Below the pieces are notes generated by a model. The model was not told the origin of the DNA. It saw nothing but the letters and a program-made list of their open reading frames with translations, and did not search any database. From NCBI GenBank assembly GCA_965660935.1, contig CBFIBR010000023.1, forward strand, positions 1-34,836: a DNA stretch of 34,836 nucleotides, in the 5' to 3' direction. The stretch comes from UBA1172 sp002457135 (GTDB lineage: Bacteria > Pseudomonadota > Alphaproteobacteria > Puniceispirillales > UBA1172). The translations under genes were made by a program, and so were the position numbers. Positions 1 to 7,308 of the stretch are shown here, in pieces; the stretch's first letter is position 1; the number at the start of each line of letters is the position of its first letter.

Positions 1-484
1 GACCTGATCGGATACCAGCCTCACCTGTCTTATCTTTCCCACCCTTTCCTTTCAGGGCCTCATCAAGCCCTTTCAGGATATCCTCAATCACCATGACATC
101 GCATGCTGTCACATCGGCCAGCAATGCTGCGATCAGGCCATGCGGCGAGATTGGCCGGCCCTGTTCCATGGTGCCTTCAACCATGATCCCGATACCGGCG
201 GCAACGGGTTCAGCCAGACCGTGTTCAACGAAATAATCCGCCATGGGTACGCCCTCGGTGCGGCCGCTTTCCAGCGCATCACGCCACCACGCCAGCCGGG
301 TTGCCGTCAGGATCACCTCGGATGCCAGGGTAGCCCGCCTCAATTCCAGCCACAGCAACAGGAAAACAGCCAGCGTGTCTCGCCGGGATTTTGGGGCAAA
401 ACCGATGGTCAGGCCAAGGGCTGGCAGCTCCCGCCGCAGCAGATCAAGCGGGGCGAAAGGCTTACTGGTGGTTTTCCCGGTCAT
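1..484 (-). CDS. Squalene/phytoene synthase family protein, NDUFAF6-like (C-terminal part off the window)
   Basis: The first 161 codons are present; the gene runs off the left edge. The translation begins MTGKTTSKPFAPLDLLRREL and carries RLAWWRDAL near residue 74, the typical early motif of the squalene/phytoene synthase superfamily and of the mitochondrial complex I assembly factor NDUFAF6. The start is fixed by an ATGA overlap with the stop of the preceding Mth938-like gene. The Asp-rich prenyl-diphosphate motifs would lie mostly beyond the visible part, so it cannot be said whether it is a real isoprenoid synthase. The neighbouring NDUFAF3 homologue favours an assembly-factor-like role; this is inference. 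Confidence 0.72.
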   Translation of the reverse strand, partial: MTGKTTSKPFAPLDLLRRELPALGLTIGFAPKSRRDTLAVFLLLWLELRRATLASEVILTATRLAWWRDALESGRTEGVPMADYFVEHGLAEPVAAGIGIMVEGTMEQGRPISPHGLIAALLADVTACDVMVIEDILKGLDEALKGKGGKDKTGEAGIRSG

Positions 485-891
485 GAATTGTTTTCGAGGG
501 CTTCTTTCTGCCCGAGCGGGATTGCGGCCAGCGCAACCCTTCTGCCCTCGCTCAACAGCAGGTTCCAGGTCCGGCAGATGGCCGGGGTGGACTGAACCTC
601 CAGCGGGATACCGGCACCTGTCATGGCCATGCGCAATTTGGCAAAGGGATGGTTCATCTGCTCACCCACGCCAAGCAGGATCAGATCAGGCCTTTGCGGA
701 CTTTCCAGGAGGATGGTGAAATCCGTCACCGTCAGTGCCTCCGGGTCATTCACTGGCCATGACTGGATTGAAAACCCCTCACCTTCCTCACCATTGATCA
801 GTACCGATCCGGGGTGGAAATCATCACCGATGGTGAAACCGCCCTGATCATAATCACGGATCAGCGGGGAGGTGTTGGGCTGGCCGTTCAT
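481..891 (-). CDS. Mth938-like domain protein (DUF498, NDUFAF3 homologue)
   Basis: A 136-residue protein of the Mth938/DUF498 family. Visible signatures are the LILLGVGEQ stretch around residue 70, the EVQSTPAICRTWNLLLSEGR region around 98-117 and the VALAAI end, all matching the family pattern in which a Thr-x-x-Ala/Ile-x-Arg-Thr-x-Asn-x-Leu segment precedes EGRRV. The human homologue NDUFAF3 is a complex I assembly factor; the bacterial role is poorly defined. Its ATG overlaps the secF stop and its stop overlaps the next start, both as ATGA, so it is probably translated from the sec transcript. Confidence 0.85.
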   Translation of the reverse strand: MNGQPNTSPLIRDYDQGGFTIGDDFHPGSVLINGEEGEGFSIQSWPVNDPEALTVTDFTILLESPQRPDLILLGVGEQMNHPFAKLRMAMTGAGIPLEVQSTPAICRTWNLLLSEGRRVALAAIPLGQKEALENNS

Positions 892-1850
892 GCCTGCTCA
901 TATTCCGGTGTCGGGGTATCCTCATCGTCATCAATCGGGGTCAGGTCAAAGAACAGCAATGCCGAAACCGCAACAAAGATGGATGAATAGGTCCCGATCA
1001 GCACGCCCCAGATCATCGCCAGCGCGAAATCAGCCAGGACAGCCCCGCCGAAAAGGAAGATGGAGACCAGCGCAATCAGCGTGGTCAATGAGGTCATGAT
1101 CGTCCGGCTGAGCGTTTCATTGAGCGACAGGGACAGGATATCGGGGATTGACCAGGATTTGTATTTGCGCAGGTTATCGCGCACCCGGTCAAACACCACC
1201 ACGGTATCGTTGATCGAATACCCGGCAATCGTCAGAAGCGCGGCAACAGTGGAAAGGTTGAATTCCAGCCCGGTGATGGCAAACAGCCCGATGGTGGTGA
1301 TCACATCATGCGTCAGCGCCACCACGGCACTGGCGGCAAAGGGCCATTCAAAACGGAACCAGATATAGATCAGGATAGCGGCCAGCGCGGCCAGAACCGC
1401 AATCGCCGCCTGATTGCGCAGCTCACCCCCGACCACCGCGCCGACAAATTCGGTCCGGCGAATATCGTATTCGGCCCCGATGGCATCGCTCACCAGCCTG
1501 ATGGCAGCCTTATCAGTATCGCTGAGCTTTTCACTGGCCTTGAGCGACTGCGACTGAACACGGATCAGCACATCGGTTTCAACACCGAATTCCTGCAACG
1601 AAACATCACCCAAATCAAGCTGGGACAGCGTTGTTCTAAGGCCGTTGATATCAGCCACACCGTCCTTGGCCCTGACCTCAATCAGGAAGCCGCCGCGAAA
1701 ATCAATGCCGGTATTCAGCCCCATGCCAAGGAAGGAGCCAATGGACCCCAGCACCAGAATGACGGAGAAAACCAGCCCGACCATGCGGAAACGCAGGAAC
1801 GGGATCGCCGTATTGGCAGGAACGATCTTGAGCAATGGAAGCATCGACAT
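888..1850 (-). CDS. secF: Protein translocase subunit SecF
   Basis: SecF partners SecD and uses the proton gradient to help release preproteins from the SecYEG channel on the periplasmic side. The 320-residue protein has the family hallmarks: a first membrane helix (about 23-43), the GIDFRGGFLIEV motif at 48-59, a periplasmic domain to about 145, then five hydrophobic segments. The proton-relay region YSINDTVVVFDRVRDN (211-226) includes Asp215 and Asp221. It starts 6 bases after the secD stop and overlaps the next gene by 4 bases, so it is clearly in the sec operon. Confidence 0.97.
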   Translation of the reverse strand: MSMLPLLKIVPANTAIPFLRFRMVGLVFSVILVLGSIGSFLGMGLNTGIDFRGGFLIEVRAKDGVADINGLRTTLSQLDLGDVSLQEFGVETDVLIRVQSQSLKASEKLSDTDKAAIRLVSDAIGAEYDIRRTEFVGAVVGGELRNQAAIAVLAALAAILIYIWFRFEWPFAASAVVALTHDVITTIGLFAITGLEFNLSTVAALLTIAGYSINDTVVVFDRVRDNLRKYKSWSIPDILSLSLNETLSRTIMTSLTTLIALVSIFLFGGAVLADFALAMIWGVLIGTYSSIFVAVSALLFFDLTPIDDDEDTPTPEYEQA

Positions 1851-1856
1851 TCCCCC

Positions 1857-3407
1857 CTAAAGGACCAGCTGTTTCGGGCGGCTGAAATTAATCCACAGGG
1901 ATACCATCATCCGCGTCACCAGAATGGCGGTGAACATCGACGTGATGACCCCCAGCCCCAGCGTTACCGAAAAGCCCTTGATCGGCCCGGAACCCAGCAG
2001 GTAGAGAAACAGCACCGCAAACAGCGTTGTCAGGTTGGCATCAACGATGGTGGTGGTGGCCTGTGAAAAACCGGCGGTCACCGATTTGACTGTGGTGCGG
2101 CCCTTTTTCAGTTCTTCCCTGATGCGTTCAAAGATCAGCACATTGGCATCAACCGCCATGCCCATGGTCAGCACGATCCCGGCAATCCCGGGCAGGGTCA
2201 GCGTTGCCTGCAACAGCGAAAGCGAGGCAATGATCATGACCATGTTAAAGGCAAGCGCAATGGTCGCAATCACCCCGTAAACCCCGTAACTCGCCACCAC
2301 GAAGATAACGACACCGATCATCCCGATGACCGCTGCAATTTTACCGGCGGCGATACTGTCACTGCCAAGGCCGGGGCCGACCGAGCGTTCCTCCAGCACA
2401 TTGAGCGGTGCGGGCAAGGCACCAGCGCGGAGGAGAAGCGACAGCTCATCGGTTTCCTCAATACTGAAATTGCCTGAAATCTGGCCATTGGAGAAAATCT
2501 GCCCCCGGATAACCGGGGCCGAGATCACCTTGTCATCCAGCACGATGGCGAAAGGACGGCCGATATTCTGCCCCGTAACCTTGCCGAAGCGGGCGCCGCC
2601 TGTTGAATTGAGCGTGAAATTGACCACCGGGTCATTGTTCTGGCCAAACCCGGGGCGGGCATCATCCAGCATGTCACCGGAGATCAGCACACGCTTGCGG
2701 AGCAGGTAGAGCTCACCACTGCCATCGGAGGCAGGCAATATTTCCGATCCCGGGGGTATCCGGCCAGAGGACTGGGCCTCAAGCGCGGAACGGCTGGTAT
2801 CAACCAGCTGGAAACCCAGCCTTGCCGTACGGCCAAGCAATCGCTTGATCGCCTCAGGATCATCAACACCGGGCAACTGGATAAGGATACGGTCACTGCC
2901 CTGACGCTGAATAATTGGCTCTTTCGTGCCGGTTTCATCAATCCGGTTGCGGACAATCTCAATCGCCTGGCCCACTGTCGCCGTGGTCAGGCGGCTGATG
3001 CCGTCACTGGTAAAGGCCAGGGTGAACCTGTTTTCGGTGCGATCAATTTCAATGTCGTTGCCGACCAGCGTGGCCAGGATCTGGTTTGCCGCTTCGGTAT
3101 CGTCAGCCTTGCGCAGGTTGAACATGACGGCTTCGGTGGTTGCTTCCAGACCGGTGATCCCGATGCGTGACTGGCGCATTTCGGTACGGATAGCCTCAGC
3201 CGTATTCTCAAGCCGTTCCTCAATCACCGCGTCCATATCAACGCTGAGCAGCAGGTAGGAGCCGCCTTGCAGATCAAGGCCAAGGTTGATGCGGTATTCC
3301 GGCAAAAACCCCTGGTCTTCGTCAAACAGGTTGGGGAAGGCGAAGATGGCGGCCGTGACAAACACAAGCCCCACCAACATCGATTTCCATTTTTCAAATA
3401 CAATCAT
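1857..3407 (-). CDS. secD: Protein translocase subunit SecD
   Basis: SecD forms the SecDF proton-driven export accessory complex with SecF. The 516-residue length is normal for a SecD encoded separately. The DLQGG motif lies at 45-49 just after the first membrane helix, a large periplasmic region follows (about 55-350), and the membrane domain contains GMAVDANVLIFERIREEL (416-433) with the conserved Asp420. Gene order yajC-secD-secF is the common one. The 43-base gap behind yajC shows no obvious terminator, so one transcript is likely. Confidence 0.97.
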   Translation of the reverse strand: MIVFEKWKSMLVGLVFVTAAIFAFPNLFDEDQGFLPEYRINLGLDLQGGSYLLLSVDMDAVIEERLENTAEAIRTEMRQSRIGITGLEATTEAVMFNLRKADDTEAANQILATLVGNDIEIDRTENRFTLAFTSDGISRLTTATVGQAIEIVRNRIDETGTKEPIIQRQGSDRILIQLPGVDDPEAIKRLLGRTARLGFQLVDTSRSALEAQSSGRIPPGSEILPASDGSGELYLLRKRVLISGDMLDDARPGFGQNNDPVVNFTLNSTGGARFGKVTGQNIGRPFAIVLDDKVISAPVIRGQIFSNGQISGNFSIEETDELSLLLRAGALPAPLNVLEERSVGPGLGSDSIAAGKIAAVIGMIGVVIFVVASYGVYGVIATIALAFNMVMIIASLSLLQATLTLPGIAGIVLTMGMAVDANVLIFERIREELKKGRTTVKSVTAGFSQATTTIVDANLTTLFAVLFLYLLGSGPIKGFSVTLGLGVITSMFTAILVTRMMVSLWINFSRPKQLVL

Positions 3408-3450
3408 GGCGTTGGAAGCATGCTTTGAGATTGTTTATCAAGGCGGTTGA

Positions 3451-3810
3451 TTACTTTTTCTTCTTCTTTTCGGGTGCTGATGGCTTCATCGCGTTGCCAT
3501 CCTTGTCACGCACTTCCGAGATGGTGGCCCGCACAACCTCAACCGAGACACCGGAAGCGATTTCAACCTCAACGGTTTCACTGCCTTCAGCGGCTTTCGT
3601 GACCTTGCCCCGGATACCGCCGGATGTTGTGACAATGTCACCACGCTTCATGCTTTCAACCAGCTGTCGGTGTTCCTTGGCGCGTTTCTGCTGAGGACGG
3701 ATCAGGAGGAAGTAAAAAACCACAAAGATCAGAATGAAGGGAAACAGCTGCCCGAGGATACCGGGGCCAGCCGCACCGGCTGCCTGAGCGTAGGCCGGGG
3801 AAATGATCAT
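3451..3810 (-). CDS. yajC: Preprotein translocase subunit YajC
   Basis: YajC is a small single-span inner-membrane protein associated with SecDF. The 119 residues contain one membrane helix (about 19-37) followed by RPQQKRAKEH (38-47), the family hallmark, and the beta-rich cytoplasmic segment with GDIVTTSGGIRGKV. The C-terminus ends in EKKKKK, one of several polybasic tails in this window. It is the first gene of the sec operon and lies behind a promoter candidate at 3844-3873. Confidence 0.94.
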   Translation of the reverse strand: MIISPAYAQAAGAAGPGILGQLFPFILIFVVFYFLLIRPQQKRAKEHRQLVESMKRGDIVTTSGGIRGKVTKAAEGSETVEVEIASGVSVEVVRATISEVRDKDGNAMKPSAPEKKKKK

Positions 3811-3843
3811 GGATGCAATCTCCGAATGGAATTAGGTTGAGGA

Positions 3844-3873
3844 AAGATACTACTCTGTTACGACCCTGCGCAA
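3844..3873 (-). promoter_or_regulatory. Candidate sigma-70 promoter of yajC-secD-secF
   Basis: Read on the minus strand, TTGCGC and TATCTT are separated by 18 bases. The predicted transcript would start near 3837 and leave a leader of about 27 bases before the yajC ATG. Match to consensus is moderate; the position is sensible in this 140-base divergent gap. No equally good candidate was found for the opposite gene. Confidence 0.35.
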
Positions 3874-3950
3874 CGATAAAGCATCGCCATTGTTGAAGTT
3901 TTTCGCTACGCTCCTCACCGCGACTGTACTGACATAGAGGGATTAAGGCC

Positions 3951-4832
3951 ATGACCAAAGGGCTGGAAAACACCACCGCGATCACCCCGCTGCTGGAACG
4001 CATTGCAACAGCCCTTGAAACGCTGGTGGCGGAAAAGCAGCCTTCGCCTCCCTCCCCTCAATGCATGGCCTTTGTCTGGCAGGCGGCATCGCTCAGCTTT
4101 CAGCCGGTCAGGCAAGTCAACCGGATCCCGCTTCACCTGCTCCGCGGCATTGACAGCCAGCAGGATCAGCTGATGGAAAATACCCGCCGTTTTGCCAGCG
4201 GGCTTTCCGCCAATAATGCGCTGCTCTGGGGCGCTCGCGGGACCGGCAAGTCATCCCTCGTGAAAGCCGTTCATGCCGCTGTCAGCAACGATCAGCCGCT
4301 GGTGCTGGTGGAAATTCACCGGGAGGATATCACCACCCTGCCCCATCTGCTGCATGCATTGCAGGGCGATGATCGGCGTTTTATCCTGTTCTGTGATGAT
4401 CTGGCCTTTGAAAGCGGCGAAAGCACCTACAAGTCGCTCAAGGCCATTCTCGAAGGCGGGGTTGAGGGCAGGCCTGAAAACGTGCTGTTTTACGCCACCT
4501 CAAACCGGCGGCACCTGATGGCACGGGATATGATCGAAAACGAACGTTCCACCGCCATCAATCCATCCGAGGCGGTTGAAGAAAAAGTCTCGCTCTCGGA
4601 CCGTTTCGGCCTCTGGCTGGGTTTCCACAGTATTGGCCAGGATACCTACCTCACCATGATCAACGCCTATGCTGATGCCATTGGCCTCAGCCCCGGGGAT
4701 GACCGCGCCCAACTGGAACGCGACAGCCTCGAATGGTCGGTGACGCGGGGCAGCCGGTCAGGCCGCGTGGCATGGCAATTCATCGTTGATGCCGCGGGTC
4801 AGGCCAATATCAGAATCAGGCTGGATGACTAG
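3951..4832 (+). CDS. DUF815 family P-loop ATPase
   Basis: A 293-residue AAA-like ATPase of the DUF815 family, whose cellular function is not established. The Walker A motif GARGTGKSS is at 94-102, the Walker B segment FILFCDDL at 144-151, and a sensor-like ATSNRRHL segment at 182-189, where DUF815 proteins have an Asn-Arg-Arg-His sequence. The gene diverges from yajC and converges with the nlpD-like gene, leaving only 12 bases at the junction, as in many alphaproteobacteria. No membrane segment or signal peptide is visible, so it is probably cytoplasmic. Confidence 0.9.
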   Translation: MTKGLENTTAITPLLERIATALETLVAEKQPSPPSPQCMAFVWQAASLSFQPVRQVNRIPLHLLRGIDSQQDQLMENTRRFASGLSANNALLWGARGTGKSSLVKAVHAAVSNDQPLVLVEIHREDITTLPHLLHALQGDDRRFILFCDDLAFESGESTYKSLKAILEGGVEGRPENVLFYATSNRRHLMARDMIENERSTAINPSEAVEEKVSLSDRFGLWLGFHSIGQDTYLTMINAYADAIGLSPGDDRAQLERDSLEWSVTRGSRSGRVAWQFIVDAAGQANIRIRLDD

Positions 4833-4844
4833 AGGGAATTAATC

Positions 4845-5753
4845 TCAGGACAGATAATCTTCGGGATTGACGGGCTGCCTTGATTTGCGCAGCTCAAAAT
4901 GCAGTTGCGGGCTATCCACCTTGCCGGACTGGCCAACCGCACCGATGACCGTGCCTTTCTTGATGGACTGGCCTTCCTTAACCGAAACCTCACCGAGATG
5001 GGCATAGGCCGTGATCCAGCCATCCTGATGCTTGATCAGGACAAGATTGCCAAAGGATTTCAGCCCCGAGCCGACAAACGCCACCTCACCACCCAGCGAT
5101 GCCCGAACAGGCGCACCCGGCGTGGCGGCAATATTGACCCCGTCATTATGAACCCCCTTGGCGGCAACACCGAACCGTTCAACGATTGATCCGTTGACTG
5201 GCCAGGTGAAATCCGATGCGGTTTCGGAAAACTTCACGTCCCGGATCGGTGTTTTGGGTTTGACCGCTTTCCTGCCGATGCCGGACCCCGAAGCCCCCGA
5301 TGATTTGAACGCTGATGCATCCAGTGAGGAATAATCCAGCTTGCGCGGGATGGCGATTTCCATGCCGGGGCGCAGGCTGTAGGGCGGTTCAAGCGCATTG
5401 AGGGTGATCAGATCAGCCTTGCTGACACGGTAGCGGCGGCTGATGCTGTCGAGCGTATCCCCCTGTCGGACAGGATGCCCCCTCGGCTTGGGGATGGAAA
5501 TGGTGGTCCGGCCCGTCAGATCATAGGGCGGGGCCAGCTGGTTCGACAGGATGATGCGGCGCGGCGTGACCTGATAACGGTTGGCCACGGTGTAGATGGT
5601 ATCACCGGGTTCAACCATGATGATGCCATCAGGCGGCACATCGCGCACAGCCTCACGCTGAGGGGTATCCCGCAGGGGCAGAAGCGCACGTTCCTTCCCC
5701 ATTGAGCATCCCATCAGCACCATGGCCGATATCAGCAGTAGCAGAATTCTCAT
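4845..5753 (-). CDS. LysM/M23 lipoprotein, NlpD-like
   Basis: A 302-residue cell-wall lipoprotein. The signal peptide ends in a lipobox, LMGC, with lipid-accepting Cys16 followed by Ser. Two LysM domains lie at about 45-90 and 92-137, a low-complexity linker follows, and an M23 (LytM) domain occupies about 185-302. The M23 metal-binding residues look degenerate: GVHNDGVNIAA replaces the usual H-x-G-x-D arrangement, and QLHFELR replaces HLHFE. NlpD- and EnvC-type proteins with such changes activate amidases instead of cutting peptidoglycan, so an amidase-activator role is inferred. It is the last gene of the tat-serS-surE-pcm cluster. Confidence 0.9.
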   Translation of the reverse strand: MRILLLLISAMVLMGCSMGKERALLPLRDTPQREAVRDVPPDGIIMVEPGDTIYTVANRYQVTPRRIILSNQLAPPYDLTGRTTISIPKPRGHPVRQGDTLDSISRRYRVSKADLITLNALEPPYSLRPGMEIAIPRKLDYSSLDASAFKSSGASGSGIGRKAVKPKTPIRDVKFSETASDFTWPVNGSIVERFGVAAKGVHNDGVNIAATPGAPVRASLGGEVAFVGSGLKSFGNLVLIKHQDGWITAYAHLGEVSVKEGQSIKKGTVIGAVGQSGKVDSPQLHFELRKSRQPVNPEDYLS

Positions 5754-5791
5754 CGTACCCGGTTCCCGGAATTCATGATCGACAGCGACAG

Positions 5792-5811
5792 AAACACATT
5801 ATCTTGTGTTT
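5792..5811 (-). other. AT-rich hairpin spanning the pcm stop codon
   Basis: A perfect 7-bp inverted repeat, AAACACA and TGTGTTT, encloses a 6-base loop that contains most of the pcm stop codon. The stem is AT-rich and no run of T follows on the minus strand, so it is a weak candidate at best for attenuation between pcm and the nlpD-like gene. Confidence 0.25.
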
Positions 5812-6512
5812 GAGGAAGGATCAATATCAACATCGGTTATCAGGGGAACAAACCGGACAGGCAGCAGGTCTTCCTCACTGACACGGCCCTTGTCATCAAC
5901 CCGATACCGCCGGATGACCTGTTCTTTTTTATTGCCATCCCCTTTAATGCTATCCCCTTTAATGCTATTACTGGCTTCCTTATCGACAGGGGCCACCAGT
6001 ATGCCGCCGGGTTTGAGCTGATCAATCAGGATGCCGGGGCGTTCGGCCGCAGCGCAGGTCAGGAGGATCCGGTCAAACGGGGCGGCTTCAGGCCAGCCAA
6101 GCGCGCCATCACCGTATTTGCTGGTCAGGTTGGTGACATTCAGCAGCCCGAGCCGGCGTTCAGCCTCAACCAGCAGGGGGCGCAGGCGTTCTATCGTATA
6201 GACACGGCGGGAAAGACAACTCAGCACAGCCGCCTGATAGCCACTGCCGGTGCCGATTTCCAGTACCCTCTGCCGACCCGACATTTCAAGCGCCTCGGTC
6301 ATCCGGGCCACCACATAGGGCTGGCTGATGGTCTGGCCGAGGCTGATCGGCAGGGACACATTGTCATAAGCATGTTTTTTGAGCGCTTCGGGCAGAAACA
6401 GCTCTCGCGGGACGGTTTCAATCGCCGACAGAACGTTGGTGTCATGGATACCCAGTGACCGCAATTCCATGATCAGCCTGACTTTATTTTCCAGCAGCGC
6501 CTGATCAACCAT
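5799..6512 (-). CDS. pcm: Protein-L-isoaspartate O-methyltransferase
   Basis: Methylates abnormal L-isoaspartyl residues with S-adenosylmethionine as a first step in protein repair. The 237-residue protein shows the isoaspartyl-site segment ISLGQTISQPYVVARM (about 56-71) and the cofactor motif VLEIGTGSGYQAAVL, both canonical. Start ATG is preceded by CAGGG and lies 9 bases after the surE stop; surE-pcm pairing is widespread. An in-frame duplication gives SIKGDSIKGD inside the C-terminal half, an insertion not expected in the family. A second, divergent paralogue lies at 25041-25706. Confidence 0.94.
   Translation of the reverse strand: MVDQALLENKVRLIMELRSLGIHDTNVLSAIETVPRELFLPEALKKHAYDNVSLPISLGQTISQPYVVARMTEALEMSGRQRVLEIGTGSGYQAAVLSCLSRRVYTIERLRPLLVEAERRLGLLNVTNLTSKYGDGALGWPEAAPFDRILLTCAAAERPGILIDQLKPGGILVAPVDKEASNSIKGDSIKGDGNKKEQVIRRYRVDDKGRVSEEDLLPVRFVPLITDVDIDPSSNTR
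5937..5966. repeat. 15-bp perfect tandem duplication inside pcm
   Basis: The unit ATCCCCTTTAATGCT occurs twice back to back. It is in frame and doubles the pentapeptide SIKGD in the surface-exposed C-terminal part of Pcm. It is probably a recent slippage event. Confidence 0.9.
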
Positions 6513-6521
6513 GGCCCTGGA

Positions 6522-7304
6522 TCAGGTGTTCATCCCGCCCAGATCACGCAACAGATGATAGTCCGTCATGTCAATCGAAAGCGGGGTGACCGTGATATAG
6601 CCGTCAAAAAGCGCGCCGATATCACTGTCGGGGTCGAGTTTGGATTTCTGGCGTTGCTTGCCGATACGGTAGGTGTTTTCGCCTGAACCCATGATGATCT
6701 CATCCGAAACCTTGTGGCTGCCAACCGACACCACCTTGATCCCGCTGATCCCGTCAGCCGGCAGGCTGGGGAAATTCACGTTCATGATGACATGATCAGG
6801 CCAGCCGCGCTGCATCAGGGACTGGATAATGGAAACCCCGTGCTGGCGCGATGCATCAAAAACCTCGGGCGTTCCCATCGGCTTGGTTGCATCGTATTTC
6901 TGGGACAGGGCAATCGCCGGAATACGGTAGACCGCGGCTTCCCAGGCGGCACCGATCGTCCCCGAACAGGTGATATCATCACTGATATTCATGCCCAGGT
7001 TGATCCCGCTCAAGACCAGATCAGGCGGGGTTTCTGCCATCAGGTGATTGACCGCATAGATGACGCAATCCGTTGGCGTGCCATCACAGGTGTAGCGGTT
7101 ATCGCCAACCCTGGTGGCCCTGATTTCACGTTTGAGGGTAATCGAACGGCCAAATCCCGAACAGTTGCCCTCTGGCGCAACGACCCAGACTTCATCAGCG
7201 ATTTCACGGGCGATGGCTTCCAGAACCTCTATCCCCATGGCATCAATACCATCATCGTTGGAAATCAAAATCCGGCCAACGCGCCCGTTTTCACCAATTG
7301 CCAT
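6522..7304 (-). CDS. surE: 5'/3'-nucleotidase SurE
   Basis: A metal-dependent phosphatase acting on nucleoside monophosphates. The 260-residue protein begins with RILISNDDGIDAMG (11-24), where the Asn16-Asp17-Asp18 group provides metal ligands, and has GINLGMNISDD plus the CSGTIGAAWEA segment in the middle, all hallmark SurE motifs. The start is 4 bases after the serS stop, with AGGGAT of the serS tail acting as the ribosome-binding site. The first ten residues extend beyond the typical SurE start; no better in-frame ATG exists. Confidence 0.95.
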   Translation of the reverse strand: MAIGENGRVGRILISNDDGIDAMGIEVLEAIAREIADEVWVVAPEGNCSGFGRSITLKREIRATRVGDNRYTCDGTPTDCVIYAVNHLMAETPPDLVLSGINLGMNISDDITCSGTIGAAWEAAVYRIPAIALSQKYDATKPMGTPEVFDASRQHGVSIIQSLMQRGWPDHVIMNVNFPSLPADGISGIKVVSVGSHKVSDEIIMGSGENTYRIGKQRQKSKLDPDSDIGALFDGYITVTPLSIDMTDYHLLRDLGGMNT

Positions 7305-7308
7305 GCTA

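Noticed and set aside
1308..2066. A 252-codon open frame on the plus strand across the secF/secD junction.
   Set aside because: It crosses two certain genes on the other strand, and its Gln/Asp/His-rich translation is typical of antisense reading.
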